DNA of 12,468 nt from an uncultured Hungatella sp. (GTDB taxonomy: Bacteria > Bacillota > Clostridia > Lachnospirales > Lachnospiraceae): contig CAUEKH010000038.1 of assembly GCA_959018155.1 (NCBI GenBank), positions 1-12,468 on the forward strand. The letters run 5' to 3'. A model generated the notes under the pieces. That model had not been told where the DNA came from. It made no database searches and saw only the letters and a list, made by a program, of their open reading frames with translations. The translations under genes were made by a program, and so were the position numbers. This document shows positions 1 through 7,045 of this stretch, one piece after another. How positions within the stretch are numbered: the stretch's first letter is position 1; the number at the start of each line of letters is the position of its first letter.

Positions 1-215
1 CCAATCATAGCGATGGACATTAAACTTCCCCAAAGCTGGTCAACAAAAGTCCACAGATAAAGTGTTCCGATAAAAATTCCCAATACCTGCATTCCAACGC
101 TTGTAACTTCAGGCAAGTTCAGTGGTAGAAACCGGAAAAAAATCATGATGCCAACTCCGATTAATGAGTGGATGAGAAATTTCCTCTCTCTTTTCTTTTC
201 AGATACTCCTGCCAT
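1..215 (-). CDS. DASS/SLC13-family sodium:anion symporter, N-terminal fragment
   Basis: This is the first 71 codons of a membrane transporter; the rest lies beyond the left edge. The visible protein starts with a short basic cytoplasmic tail (MAGVSEKKRERK). A first hydrophobic segment follows (residues about 13-30), then the motif LPEVTSVGMQVLGIFIG and a further helix ending LWGSLMSIAMIG. This arrangement (helix, P-rich short loop, 'GMQVLGIFIG', W-x-F/V-x-x-LW) is typical of the DASS (SLC13) dicarboxylate/citrate/sulfate symporters, which move di- or tricarboxylates or sulfate with sodium across the cytoplasmic membrane. The start at 215 is preferred over an in-frame ATG at 239 because AAAGGAG lies 8 nt before it and nothing like a ribosome site precedes the upstream ATG. 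It is divergent from the Crp/Fnr-type regulator at 451, which may control it. Substrate cannot be assigned. Confidence 0.75.
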   Translation of the reverse strand, partial: MAGVSEKKRERKFLIHSLIGVGIMIFFRFLPLNLPEVTSVGMQVLGIFIGTLYLWTFVDQLWGSLMSIAMI

Positions 216-235
216 TTCATGTACTCCTTTTCTAT

Positions 236-251
236 CCATATTGTCAAAAAT
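236..251. promoter_or_regulatory. Operator-like site 2, leader of SLC13 gene
   Basis: The plus-strand sequence CCATATTGTCAAAAAT matches the site at 386-401 in 13 of 16 positions. It lies between the candidate promoter and the start codon of the transporter gene, a position where a bound protein would block transcription. Assignment to the adjacent Crp/Fnr-type regulator is inference. Confidence 0.35.
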
Positions 252-265
252 ATAACAATCAGGAG

Positions 266-294
266 ATGATAACACCCTTTCTGTCAATCAGCAA
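266..294 (-). promoter_or_regulatory. Candidate SigA promoter for the SLC13 gene
   Basis: On the minus strand TTGCTG (294-289) and TATCAT (271-266) are separated by 17 bp, about 50 bp before the start codon at 215. A TTGACA also occurs nearby (287-282) but has no convincing -10 partner at the right distance. The match is reasonable but not perfect. Confidence 0.45.
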
Positions 295-363
295 CTACCC
301 GTCTCAGTCTTCTCTCCCCCCAATTGCCTTCGATAATTTTATCATATTTCCCCTTTTATAGAA

Positions 364-380
364 ATAACATATGTTATAAT
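364..380 (+). promoter_or_regulatory. -10 box of the Crp/Fnr gene overlapped by a 14-bp palindrome
   Basis: A perfect -10 hexamer TATAAT sits at 375-380. It is overlapped by the perfect palindrome ATAACATATGTTAT (364-377). No recognisable -35 hexamer is found 16-18 bp upstream (CCCTTTT there). The promoter may therefore need an activator, and the palindrome could be an operator. Confidence 0.45.
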
Positions 381-385
381 TCTGG

Positions 386-401
386 TCATTTTGTCAAAAT
401 T
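386..401. promoter_or_regulatory. Operator-like site 1, leader of Crp/Fnr gene
   Basis: TCATTTTGTCAAAATT contains a 13-bp inverted repeat with 6-bp arms around a central T (388-400). It lies a few bases after the expected transcription start from the TATAAT at 375-380, a repressor-like position. It resembles the site at 236-251 in front of the divergent transporter gene. Confidence 0.35.
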
Positions 402-450
402 GTGGTATGATTGCTGTGAACTTTTATTACTATCGTATGGGAGAAATGGA

Positions 451-1122
451 ATGATGCAAGAGACCTTATGGAAAAAGCTGACGGAGTATGGAACCCGTAC
501 CGAAATGCCCAAAGACACGATTTTAAATGGGAAGTATGATAATCATATATCAAACTACGTTTACCTGCTGGAGGATGGCATCTGCGCCCTGACCAGCATT
601 ACAAAACAGGGGGAAGAGAAGGTCTATCTCTATTTCCACCCTCAGAGAATCATCGCATTCAATGAATTCATGATCAGCAGCCCGAAACGGGAAATGGCGT
701 CCCCTGTCTTTACAATTGTGACAAGGACCCCCTGCATCCTCTATCAGATTTCCACGCCTGTTTTCCGGGAACTGATTGATACAGACAGAGAATTCAACAG
801 ATTTCTGATGCAGACACTGGCCGACAACTACAGCGACGCCCTCGTCCATTTCCACCTGATGCAGGAGGAGTCCGCCGTCGTGCGCCTCTGCCATCTGCTC
901 TTAGAGGTATCGCAGACGAAAAAGGAGTTGCTTGTCGTCCCCAAATTCTTTACGTACGCGGAGTTGGCCAAATATTTAGGCTGTCATCCCGTCACCGTGT
1001 CGCGAATCATGGCTAAATTAAAACAGAACGGCTTTATTTCGAAAACCGCGGCCGGAATTGTGATTGATGACGCGGCTGCGCTGGAAAAGCTGATCAATTC
1101 AGAGTCCTGTTTTAAGTACTAA
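451..1122 (+). CDS. Crp/Fnr-family transcriptional regulator
   Basis: A 223-residue protein of the usual length for the Crp/Fnr family. Residues about 15-115 form a cyclic-nucleotide-binding-like beta roll (YVYLLEDGICALTSITKQGEEKVYLYFHPQRIIAFNEF), followed by a long dimerisation helix. A C-terminal winged helix-turn-helix covers residues about 165-205 (FFTYAELAKYLGCHPVTVSR). It lacks the N-terminal cysteine cluster of FNR, so oxygen sensing by a 4Fe-4S centre is unlikely; the effector is unknown. The reading frame is open back to a TTG at 391, but ATG at 451 is chosen because GGGAG lies 7 nt before it and the family N-terminus fits; ATG 454 is an alternative. The divergent arrangement with a DASS/SLC13 transporter and the pair of similar sites between them suggest local and self control, which is inference. 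Confidence 0.85.
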   Translation: MMQETLWKKLTEYGTRTEMPKDTILNGKYDNHISNYVYLLEDGICALTSITKQGEEKVYLYFHPQRIIAFNEFMISSPKREMASPVFTIVTRTPCILYQISTPVFRELIDTDREFNRFLMQTLADNYSDALVHFHLMQEESAVVRLCHLLLEVSQTKKELLVVPKFFTYAELAKYLGCHPVTVSRIMAKLKQNGFISKTAAGIVIDDAAALEKLINSESCFKY

Positions 1123-1150
1123 GAAGGGAATAAAAAGAGTTTTCCGCAGC

Positions 1151-1199
1151 AAAAAAGAAGGAGTTTCCTGCATTTTACAGGCAGGAACCCCTTCTTTTT
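1151..1199. terminator. Bidirectional intrinsic terminator
   Basis: A long hairpin with arms at 1151-1171 and 1181-1199 (about 19 paired bases, one bulge, loop of about 9 nt) has an A-run on its left and a T-run on its right. It can therefore end transcripts from both sides. It sits between the convergent Crp/Fnr gene (ends 1122, plus) and the ABC ATPase gene (ends 1272, minus). Confidence 0.85.
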
Positions 1200-1241
1200 A
1201 TTGAAACGGTGACCTGTGCGCGGAACGTGCAGGTCACCGTT
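1199..1241 (-). repeat. Dispersed 44-bp intergenic repeat, copy A
   Basis: Read on the minus strand, this 43-nt copy matches copies at 5054-5097 and 7046-7089, with about 37 of 44 positions identical to the latter. All share the core CCGCGCA-(C/T)-A-(G/A)-GTCACCGT. Copy A is also a perfect inverted repeat with 12-bp arms (1205-1216 and 1230-1241), so it can fold by itself. On its strand it follows the ABC ATPase gene and runs directly into the terminator hairpin at 1151-1199. Confidence 0.75.
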
Positions 1242-1271
1242 GACTTTCATTTATCCTCTCACACAGGGCTC

Positions 1272-2018
1272 TCACAGAACCTTGCTTAAGAAACTCTTTA
1301 ATCTCTCATTTTCCGGATGCTCAAAGAATTCCTTCGGTTCATTCTCCTCCAGGAAATAGCCGCCGTCCATGAACATGACGCGGGTTGCCACTTCTCTGGC
1401 AAAGCCCATCTCGTGGGTAACTACCACCATGGTCATCTTTTCCTCCGCGAGATCCCTCATAACATTTAAAACCTCGCCGACCATTTCCGGGTCAAGGGCT
1501 GATGTCGGCTCGTCGAACAGCATGACGTCCGGCTTCATGCACAGCGCGCGCACGATGGCGATTCGCTGCTTCTGGCCGCCGGAAAGCTGATTCGGATACG
1601 CATCCGCGCGGTCCGCCAGGCCAACCTTGGCAAGGAGAGCCATTGCGTCCCTCTCCGCTTCCGCCTGGGGACGTCCCTGAAGCTTCATAGGTGCAATCGT
1701 TAAATTCTTAAGGATATTCATATGGGGAAATAAATTGAACTGCTGGAATACCATCCCCATTTTCTGGCGGTGTTTGTCGATATCCGTCTTCTTGTCGGTG
1801 ATATCGACGCCCTCAAACAGGATTTTCCCGGCTGTCGGCTCCTCCAACCGGTTTAAGCACCGTAAAAATGTACTCTTTCCGGAACCGGACGGGCCAATCA
1901 CGCAGACGACATCCCCCTTATATATATCTACCGTTATATCCTTTAATACCTCGACACTTCCGAATTTCTTGCCTAAATTCTTCACCTGAATCAGAGGCTC
2001 TTCATTTTTAATGTTCAC
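1272..2018 (-). CDS. Polar amino acid ABC transporter, ATP-binding protein
   Basis: A complete 248-residue ABC ATPase of the GlnQ/HisP/ArtP group, which drives import of polar amino acids from the cytoplasmic face. Visible motifs are Walker [10 protein letters not shown] (42-50), Q-loop FQQFNLFPH (91-99), signature LSGGQKQR (145-152), Walker B VMLFDE (165-170), D-loop SALD (173-176) and the switch His in VTHEMGFA (H202). The start is GTG at 2018, preceded by AAAGGAGG about 10 nt upstream. The gene begins inside the end of the permease gene (11-bp overlap), which points to translational coupling. It is the last gene of the binding protein-permease-ATPase operon, followed by repeat copy A and a bidirectional terminator. 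The exact amino acid is not decided by the ATPase sequence. Confidence 0.95.
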   Translation of the reverse strand: MNIKNEEPLIQVKNLGKKFGSVEVLKDITVDIYKGDVVCVIGPSGSGKSTFLRCLNRLEEPTAGKILFEGVDITDKKTDIDKHRQKMGMVFQQFNLFPHMNILKNLTIAPMKLQGRPQAEAERDAMALLAKVGLADRADAYPNQLSGGQKQRIAIVRALCMKPDVMLFDEPTSALDPEMVGEVLNVMRDLAEEKMTMVVVTHEMGFAREVATRVMFMDGGYFLEENEPKEFFEHPENERLKSFLSKVL

Positions 2019-2700
2019 TCTTACGCAGCCTCCTTTCCAGCAGCTTTACAAGATAAGAAAATACCATAACCATGACAAGATAGATAATCGCCACGGCGAT
2101 TAAGGGCATAAAGGCCGAATACGTACGGCTCTTGATGATATCACCGCCCTTTGTCAAATCCTGAAGTCCGATATAGCCGGCAACCGAAGTCTCTTTTAAG
2201 AGAACGATAAACTCATTTGCCAGGGTCGGCACTACATTCTTGAAAGCCTGAGGCATGATAATGAACAGCATCGTCTGGGCGTAGTTAAACCCTAAGCTTC
2301 GTCCCGCCTCAAACTGTCCCTTCTCGATGGATCCGATTCCGCTTCGGAAGATTTCTGCCACGTAGGCGCCGGAGTTGATACCGAATGCCATGACGGCAGT
2401 GGGGACAAGCCCCGGATCGTTGGAGGCAAAGATAACAAAGTACATAATCATCAGCTGAACAACTACCGGCGTTCCGCGGATGATAGTCAAGTACACCGTG
2501 CAGATCGCATTTAACAGTTTCAGCTTATGGGTGTTCTCATACGTTGAACGGATAATCGCGACCAAAAACCCCAGCACGATTCCTATCAGGACCGCGAAAA
2601 ACGTGATTGTCAGGGTATTTTTTAAACCGTCCGCGATATATTTCCAACGGTCATCCACTATAAAGTTCTGATAAAAATCGTGTTGAAGTTTCTCCCACAT
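2008..2700 (-). CDS. Polar amino acid ABC transporter, permease
   Basis: A 230-residue inner-membrane permease of the His/Glu/Gln/Arg family, with about five membrane helices. Diagnostic pieces are the N-terminal [21 protein letters not shown], the family motif [12 protein letters not shown], and the cytoplasmic EAA loop ([29 protein letters not shown], residues about 131-159) that contacts the ATPase. It likely forms a homodimer, because only one permease gene is present in the operon. The ATG at 2700 follows AAGGAA at suitable distance and is 18 bp after the stop of the binding-protein gene. Its 3' end overlaps the ATPase start by 11 bp. Confidence 0.95.
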   Translation of the reverse strand: MWEKLQHDFYQNFIVDDRWKYIADGLKNTLTITFFAVLIGIVLGFLVAIIRSTYENTHKLKLLNAICTVYLTIIRGTPVVVQLMIMYFVIFASNDPGLVPTAVMAFGINSGAYVAEIFRSGIGSIEKGQFEAGRSLGFNYAQTMLFIIMPQAFKNVVPTLANEFIVLLKETSVAGYIGLQDLTKGGDIIKSRTYSAFMPLIAVAIIYLVMVMVFSYLVKLLERRLRKSEH

Positions 2701-2718
2701 GGCACTCTTCCTTCTTTA

Positions 2719-3585
2719 TTATTCTGCGGTAATGTATTTATCTACGATCTTCTGTAATTCTCCGGATTCTTTCAGTTCCTTGATTGCTGTGTTCATCTTG
2801 TCAAGCAGCTCTGTGTTGCCCTTCTTAACAGCGATTGCATACTCTTCTTCTGTAAATGCCTCGTCAAGGATCTTTAAGCCTTCGTTCTCTGTAACGAATA
2901 CTTTGGCCGGCTCACGGTCGATGACAACAGCGTCAATCTTGCCCTGGCTTAATGCCATAACAGCTTCCATACCCTTGTTGAAACGCTGTACTTCCGCGCC
3001 TTCAATATCTTCAGAGTATAAGTCGCCGGTTGTACCTGTCTGAACACCGATTTTCTTATTTGTCAGATCGTCCGGAGTAGCGATAGCGCTGTCCTCAGTT
3101 ACAATAATAACCTGAGCTGCTTTTGCGTAAGTATCGGTAAAATCAACATTTTCCTTCCGATCATCGGTAACTGTCATGCCGGCTGCTGTAAAATCAGCCT
3201 TACCGGACTGAACTGCCGGAATTAAGGAGTCGAATGCGATATCCTGGATTTCCAGTTCCATGCCCATCTGTGAGGCAATTGCCTTAGCGATGTCAGCATC
3301 AATACCAACAATTTCATTATTCTCATGGTACTCGTATGGAGGGAACTCCGCGTTTGTTACCATCACCAGCTTACCACCGGTTGTTTCTTCCTTGGCAGCT
3401 TCTGTCTCTTTTGCAGCTTCTGTCTCTTCTTTTGTAGTCTCTGCTTCTGCTGCGGTCGTAGCCTCTGCCGTAGTTGTTGCCTCTGTAGCGGCAGCCGTCG
3501 TCTCATTTGTCTTAGAACTTCCACACGCAGTCAGGGCCGCAGCCATACATACGGCAGCAGCCAGTACTAATACATTCTTCTTCAT
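2719..3585 (-). CDS. Polar amino acid ABC transporter, substrate-binding lipoprotein
   Basis: A 288-residue family 3 solute-binding protein, exported and lipid-anchored. The N-terminus has a signal peptide ending in the lipobox LTAC, with Cys21 as the lipidated residue. It is followed by an unusually long Thr/Ala/Glu-rich linker (about residues 22-71) that should hold the domain away from the membrane. The binding domain starts at KLVMVTNAEFPPYEY and includes GIDADIAKAIA and AGMTVTDDRKENVDFTDTY, typical of amino acid binding proteins. The frame is open to a GTG at 3609, but the ATG at 3585 is chosen because AGGAGG lies 6 nt upstream and a signal peptide follows directly. It is the first and probably most expressed gene of the operon. 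Ligand is not assigned; a polar or charged amino acid is expected. Confidence 0.95.
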   Translation of the reverse strand: MKKNVLVLAAAVCMAAALTACGSSKTNETTAAATEATTTAEATTAAEAETTKEETEAAKETEAAKEETTGGKLVMVTNAEFPPYEYHENNEIVGIDADIAKAIASQMGMELEIQDIAFDSLIPAVQSGKADFTAAGMTVTDDRKENVDFTDTYAKAAQVIIVTEDSAIATPDDLTNKKIGVQTGTTGDLYSEDIEGAEVQRFNKGMEAVMALSQGKIDAVVIDREPAKVFVTENEGLKILDEAFTEEEYAIAVKKGNTELLDKMNTAIKELKESGELQKIVDKYITAE

Positions 3586-3646
3586 AATTATCCTCCTCAT
3601 TATATGCACTTTTTTGCATAAATATAGATGTAAGCATCAGTTATAC

Positions 3647-3674
3647 ATTATATAGCATTTTTAAAAATATTCAA
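3647..3674 (-). promoter_or_regulatory. Promoter of the amino acid ABC operon
   Basis: On the minus strand TTGAAT (3674-3669), a 16-bp spacer and a perfect TATAAT (3652-3647) lie about 60 bp before the binding-protein start codon. This is the only good SigA-like pair seen in the leader. Confidence 0.7.
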
Positions 3675-3689
3675 GTACCTATTTACAGG

Positions 3690-3718
3690 TTGACGAATTA
3701 AATTTATGGAATTAAACT
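3690..3718 (+). promoter_or_regulatory. Promoter of the YwaF-like gene
   Basis: TTGACG (3690-3695) and TAAACT (3713-3718) are separated by 17 bp. The start codon at 3776 is about 50 bp downstream. The promoter is divergent from that of the amino acid transporter operon. Confidence 0.6.
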
Positions 3719-3775
3719 CTAAGAGATGGAATTTTAAACATTTTTCGGAAAGTGTATGCGGAAAGGAGTAATGAG

Positions 3776-4555
3776 ATGGGAGAATTCATAACTAAATCAG
3801 CATGGACCATGGTTCCGCCAGAGCCATACTCTGCATTCCATATCCTTTTTACCACAGTGGGAATCATCTGTGCAGTTTTTCTGGCTCACACATTTTCAAT
3901 GAAAAGCAATTCGGGAAAGCTTAACCGCCTCCTGTTCCTCTGCGGTCTTTTTCTGGCCGTCAGCGAAATGTATAAACAACTGTTCCTGTATTATGTGGTA
4001 AATGATAAAACATACGACTGGTGGTATTTTCCCTTCCAGCTTTGCAGCATCCCCATGTACCTCTGTCTTGTTCTCCCGCTGATACGCAATTCCAGAGTGC
4101 GAACTGTCCTTTTAACGTTTCTTCACGATTTCGGACTGTTAGGCGGCATCATGGCGCTGGCAGAGCCCTCCGGCCTTTTGCATCCCTACTGGTTTCTGAC
4201 GCTTCACGGACTGCTGTGGCATGTTCTGCTCATCTTTATCGGGCTGTCCATCGGATTTTCACGCGCCTACGACACCTCCCTTTCCGGCTATGCGAAGACG
4301 CTTCCGCTGCTTCTCTTCTGCTGTGCCATTGCTTCTATTATAAATGTCACCGCTAAACCGGCAGGCCAGGCAGATATGTTTTATATTTCTCCATTCTATC
4401 CAAATAATCAGATCGTATTTCATGAGATCGCGATGACACTGGGGATCACTGCCGGAAATCTGATTTATCTGGCGTCGGTCTGCTTTGGAGGGTTCCTCAT
4501 TCATACTATATTCGCCTGGATTTTTGGCAAAAAGAAAGACCGGGCAGGCTATTGA
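3776..4555 (+). CDS. YwaF/TIGR02206-family polytopic membrane protein
   Basis: A 259-residue integral membrane protein with six or seven hydrophobic segments, resembling the TIGR02206 (Bacillus YwaF) family. Characteristic parts are E-x-x-K at the end of the second helix (SEMYKQLF, 63-70), WWYFPFQLCSIPMYL (82-95, with Cys90), FLHDFGLLGG (115-124), LHGLLWHVLL (143-152, with His144 and His149) and NQIVFHE (211-217). The molecular function of bacterial members is not established. I recall the family being grouped with eukaryotic TMEM164, reported as an acyltransferase, but this link needs a profile search. Start ATG 3776 is preferred over the open frame back to 3752 because GGAAAGGAG ends 7 nt before it. 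Transcription probably comes from the promoter at 3690-3718. Confidence 0.8.
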   Translation: MGEFITKSAWTMVPPEPYSAFHILFTTVGIICAVFLAHTFSMKSNSGKLNRLLFLCGLFLAVSEMYKQLFLYYVVNDKTYDWWYFPFQLCSIPMYLCLVLPLIRNSRVRTVLLTFLHDFGLLGGIMALAEPSGLLHPYWFLTLHGLLWHVLLIFIGLSIGFSRAYDTSLSGYAKTLPLLLFCCAIASIINVTAKPAGQADMFYISPFYPNNQIVFHEIAMTLGITAGNLIYLASVCFGGFLIHTIFAWIFGKKKDRAGY

Positions 4556-4580
4556 CTTTCCGGCAGCAAAATGTTATCAT
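4552..4580 (+). promoter_or_regulatory. Promoter of the C_GCAxxG_C_C gene
   Basis: TTGACT (4552-4557), a 17-bp spacer and TATCAT (4575-4580) form a strong SigA-like promoter. The -35 box overlaps the TGA stop codon of the preceding gene (4553-4555). The start codon follows at 4616. Confidence 0.65.
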
Positions 4581-4615
4581 GTCTGTTACAGTTTTACATA
4601 CAAGGAGGGAATATT

Positions 4616-5044
4616 ATGTCAGATGTAACTGAAGAAAAGGTCCGTGCCGCTTTAGAGAAACACAGCCACGGATATAACTGTGCCCAGTCCGTCTCCTGCG
4701 TATTCTGTGAGCAGGCCGGATTAGAGGAAGAGACTATGTTCCGCATTACAGAAGGGATGGGTCTTGGAATGGGATGTATGGCCGGCACGTGCGGCGCTAT
4801 CGGAGCGGCCGCCATTCTTTCCGGTCTTTTAAAGAGTACGGCCCATCTGGATCATCCGGATTCTAAAGCGGTTTCCTATAAAGCTGCAAAAAAATGTCTT
4901 ACCGCCTTCGAGGAACAGAATGGAAGCGTAATCTGCAAAGATTTAAAGGGAATTGAGACAGGAAAAGTGCTGCGTTCCTGCAATGACTGTATTGCAGATG
5001 CGGTCAGAATCATCGAGAAGAATCTTTATGGGGAGGAAGAATAG
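4616..5044 (+). CDS. C_GCAxxG_C_C family protein (putative redox/metal cysteine protein)
   Basis: A 142-residue soluble protein with the cysteine pattern that names this family: GYNCAQSV (Cys22), GMGCMAGTCGAIGAA (Cys54 and Cys59), ICKDLKG (Cys107) and SCNDC (Cys122 and Cys125). The spaced cysteines suggest metal or Fe-S binding or a redox role, but I know of no proven reaction for the family. The Gly-rich stretch around 47-64 resembles a tight helix pair. The start ATG 4616 has AAGGAGGG 6 nt upstream; an in-frame upstream ATG at 4571 falls inside the promoter and is rejected. It is probably transcribed from its own promoter (4552-4580) as well as by read-through from the YwaF-like gene, and ends before repeat copy B and a terminator. 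Confidence 0.85.
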   Translation: MSDVTEEKVRAALEKHSHGYNCAQSVSCVFCEQAGLEEETMFRITEGMGLGMGCMAGTCGAIGAAAILSGLLKSTAHLDHPDSKAVSYKAAKKCLTAFEEQNGSVICKDLKGIETGKVLRSCNDCIADAVRIIEKNLYGEEE

Positions 5045-5053
5045 ACTCCACCA

Positions 5054-5097
5054 AACGATAACCAGCACGCTCCGCGCATAAGTCACCGTCTTCAACA
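5054..5097 (+). repeat. Dispersed 44-bp intergenic repeat, copy B
   Basis: A 44-nt segment identical at 39 of 44 positions to copy C (7046-7089) and clearly related to copy A (1199-1241, minus). Its outer ends (ACGATAACC and AGTCACCGT) are an imperfect inverted repeat. It lies 9 bp after the stop of the C_GCAxxG_C_C gene and 1 bp before the terminator stem at 5099. Confidence 0.75.
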
Positions 5098-5098
5098 C

Positions 5099-5150
5099 AG
5101 AGAACTCTGACTTCGTAATAAAATGAAATCAGAGTTCTCTCACTTTTTCT
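5099..5150 (+). terminator. Intrinsic terminator after the C_GCAxxG_C_C gene
   Basis: A perfect 12-bp inverted repeat (AGAGAACTCTGA at 5099-5110, TCAGAGTTCTCT at 5129-5140) is followed on the plus strand by the T-rich run CACTTTTTCTCTT. The loop is long (18 nt). On the minus strand the hairpin could also act on the amidase transcript, which ends at 5152, but there it lacks a T-run. Confidence 0.75.
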
Positions 5151-5151
5151 C

Positions 5152-5904
5152 TTACTTTTCCCCGTCCTGTTTCTTCATCTCTTTCAGTTCCTTTTTGACA
5201 TCTTTTAAGAAACCCTTCCACGCATCCTCATGCGCCACGAAATATCTGGGGCAGTCCTTTCCGGTGGCGTCGTAATGGCGGATCACATCCTTCTCGTTCA
5301 AATCCAGTTCCTTACACATCCATGCGGTAAGCTTCACAAGAGAATCGTATGTAGCATCATTAAATTTTCCAGTCTCGTCCGGGTGGCAGCACTCGATGGA
5401 CACCGTATCCACATTCTTTTCTTTTGAAGTGGCGTAGGCTATCTCATCCATGGGAATCCCCTGAAGGATTTCCCCGTCCAGGCCAATGATAAAATGGCTG
5501 CTGGCGGAAGTTGCCTTCTCCCCCTTCTGGTCTTTTAGATTGTTGAAATAATTCCAGTTCTGCCTCGCGGTTGTTCCCGGATTCGCCACATAATGAATGA
5601 CGATCTGATTAATCCTGGTTATCTTCGTCCCCGGCCTTGAATAAGGATTCACCTCAAAGAAATCCTGAGTGATCCAGTCCGGCGCCCGCAGGGCGCTCAA
5701 ATCAATGTCTCTTCTCACCCGTTTTCCCACCGTCAAGCTTAACACTCCCAGCAGCACTCCGGTGAGCAGCGCCAGAATTGCGGCAATCACTCCAAACAGG
5801 ATTCTTCTCTTACGCCGCTGCTTTTCCAGCCGCCTCTGCCGCCGGATTCTGGCCCGACGCCTCTGCTCCAAATCTTCGTATCTGTTGTCAAATTCATCTC
5901 TCAT
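5152..5904 (-). CDS. Membrane-anchored N-acetylmuramoyl-L-alanine amidase (Amidase_2 domain)
   Basis: A 250-residue peptidoglycan hydrolase expected to cleave the bond between N-acetylmuramic acid and L-alanine on the outer face of the membrane. The N-terminus is a very basic cytoplasmic tail (residues 15-34, Arg-rich), then one membrane helix (about 35-58), giving a type II topology. The Amidase_2/PGRP-like domain covers about 95-235. Zinc ligands are recognisable as His104 (IVIHYVAN), His210 (VIRHYDATGKDCPR) and Cys218. SSHFIIGLDGEILQGIP (135-151) and VSIECCH (168-174) are further family blocks. ATG 5904 opens directly after a G-rich but weak ribosome site (GGGGG about 8 nt upstream). The gene has its own promoter at 5940-5969. 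Cortex, germination or vegetative wall roles cannot be distinguished. Confidence 0.9.
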   Translation of the reverse strand: MRDEFDNRYEDLEQRRRARIRRQRRLEKQRRKRRILFGVIAAILALLTGVLLGVLSLTVGKRVRRDIDLSALRAPDWITQDFFEVNPYSRPGTKITRINQIVIHYVANPGTTARQNWNYFNNLKDQKGEKATSASSHFIIGLDGEILQGIPMDEIAYATSKEKNVDTVSIECCHPDETGKFNDATYDSLVKLTAWMCKELDLNEKDVIRHYDATGKDCPRYFVAHEDAWKGFLKDVKKELKEMKKQDGEK

Positions 5905-5939
5905 CCGTAACAGCCCCCACTATCTTTATGCTCTATTCT

Positions 5940-5969
5940 AGTGTACGGCGTACAAGGCAAAAATGTCAA
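5940..5969 (-). promoter_or_regulatory. Promoter of the amidase gene
   Basis: On the minus strand a perfect TTGACA (5969-5964) is followed after 18 bp by TACACT (5945-5940), about 36 bp before the start codon. An inverted repeat TGTAC-3 nt-GTACA (5942-5954) overlaps the -10 box and could be an operator. Confidence 0.6.
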
Positions 5970-6009
5970 CAAAGATACCTTTAAGCTTTTATTACAAATT
6001 TATCACCAA

Positions 6010-6942
6010 TCACTCTTTTCCCGCCATAAAGTTTGCAAAAATCGCTCCCGAAATATTGTGCCATACACTGAATACGGCTCCCGGAATCGTCGCCAGCGGA
6101 TACTCCGCAAAATGTGTTCCTGCCAGTGAAGTAGCAAGTCCGGAATTCTGCATACCAACTTCGATGGCCACCGCCTTGCATTTTGCCATATCCAGTTTCA
6201 ACACTTTGCCAATCAGGAAACCAAGTCCGTAACCGCACACATTATGTAAAATGACGACGGCCACAATCAGCAGGCCGCTTGTCATAATTTTAGAAGAGTT
6301 GGCTGACACAACCGCCGCTACAATCGCCATGATGGCCGTCACAGAAACAAGCGGAAGCACTTTTACCAGTTTTTCCGTAAATGCGGAGAAGAGTCTGTTA
6401 ATCACAACACCCAGCGCAATCGGGATAATTACAACTTTAATAATTGACATAAACATGCTCATAATATTGACATCCACCGTCTGACCCGCAAAGAGATACG
6501 TAAGCAGCGGTGTTAAAAATGGCGCGAGGATAGTGGACACACTCGTCATTCCGACTGACAGCGCCACATCTCCCTTTGCCAGATACGTCATAACGTTGGA
6601 AGACGTTCCGCCCGGGCACGTTCCCACTAGGATGACGCCGATCGCCAGATCCGGTGACAGCCGGAACAGTTTTGTCAAGATAAATGCAAGGATCGGCATG
6701 ATGGTAAACTGGGCCAGACAGCCAACCACCACATCCTTGGGATGACTGAATACAATCTTAAAGTCGGACGCCTTTAAAGTAAGGCCCATACCAAACATTA
6801 CGATACCGAGCAGCGTGTTTACGTAACTCGTTTTGATAAAGCTGACTGTCCCCGGTGCAAACAGGGAAATTCCTGCAATCAGGAGTACCAGAACCGCCAT
6901 ATACTTTCCAACCAGTTCACTTAATTTTTCCAAAGCTTTCAT
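6010..6942 (-). CDS. Bile acid:sodium symporter (BASS) family transporter
   Basis: A 310-residue membrane protein with about ten hydrophobic segments, the normal length and fold pattern for the BASS family. It carries the two family signatures near the sodium sites: GTCPGGTSSNVMTYLAKGD (107-125) and AIEVGMQNSGLA (259-270), with Glu261 and Gln265 in the positions used for sodium in known members. Family members import organic anions such as bile acids, pantoate, pyruvate or 2-keto acids together with sodium. The start at 6942 is chosen because GGAGG lies 8 nt upstream; the frame is open to a TTG at 6957, which would place that ribosome site inside the gene. A 415-nt leader carries a T-box riboswitch, so the substrate is probably linked to an amino acid or its keto acid (inference). 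No clear terminator follows it. Confidence 0.9.
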   Translation of the reverse strand: MKALEKLSELVGKYMAVLVLLIAGISLFAPGTVSFIKTSYVNTLLGIVMFGMGLTLKASDFKIVFSHPKDVVVGCLAQFTIMPILAFILTKLFRLSPDLAIGVILVGTCPGGTSSNVMTYLAKGDVALSVGMTSVSTILAPFLTPLLTYLFAGQTVDVNIMSMFMSIIKVVIIPIALGVVINRLFSAFTEKLVKVLPLVSVTAIMAIVAAVVSANSSKIMTSGLLIVAVVILHNVCGYGLGFLIGKVLKLDMAKCKAVAIEVGMQNSGLATSLAGTHFAEYPLATIPGAVFSVWHNISGAIFANFMAGKE

Positions 6943-7045
6943 TCCTTCTACCTCCAATTGTATACTTTTCCTGATTCAGAAGCCTGGTGAAAGAAAGTCC
7001 GGCCCGACAGGCAGCGTGCTCACTCTGGATGCCGCTTACCGCTGA

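Noticed and set aside
391..450. TTG start at 391 for the Crp/Fnr regulator, adding 20 residues with two cysteines
   Set aside because: No ribosome site precedes it, it would overlap the operator-like site at 386-401, and ATG 451 has a good ribosome site and matches family length.
1369..1590. Plus-strand open frame opposite the ABC ATPase
   Set aside because: Antisense shadow of a gene with all ABC motifs intact.
3260..3655. 131-aa plus-strand open frame rich in Ala, Ser and Val
   Set aside because: It is the antisense of the Thr/Ala/Glu-rich linker and signal peptide of the amino acid binding protein.
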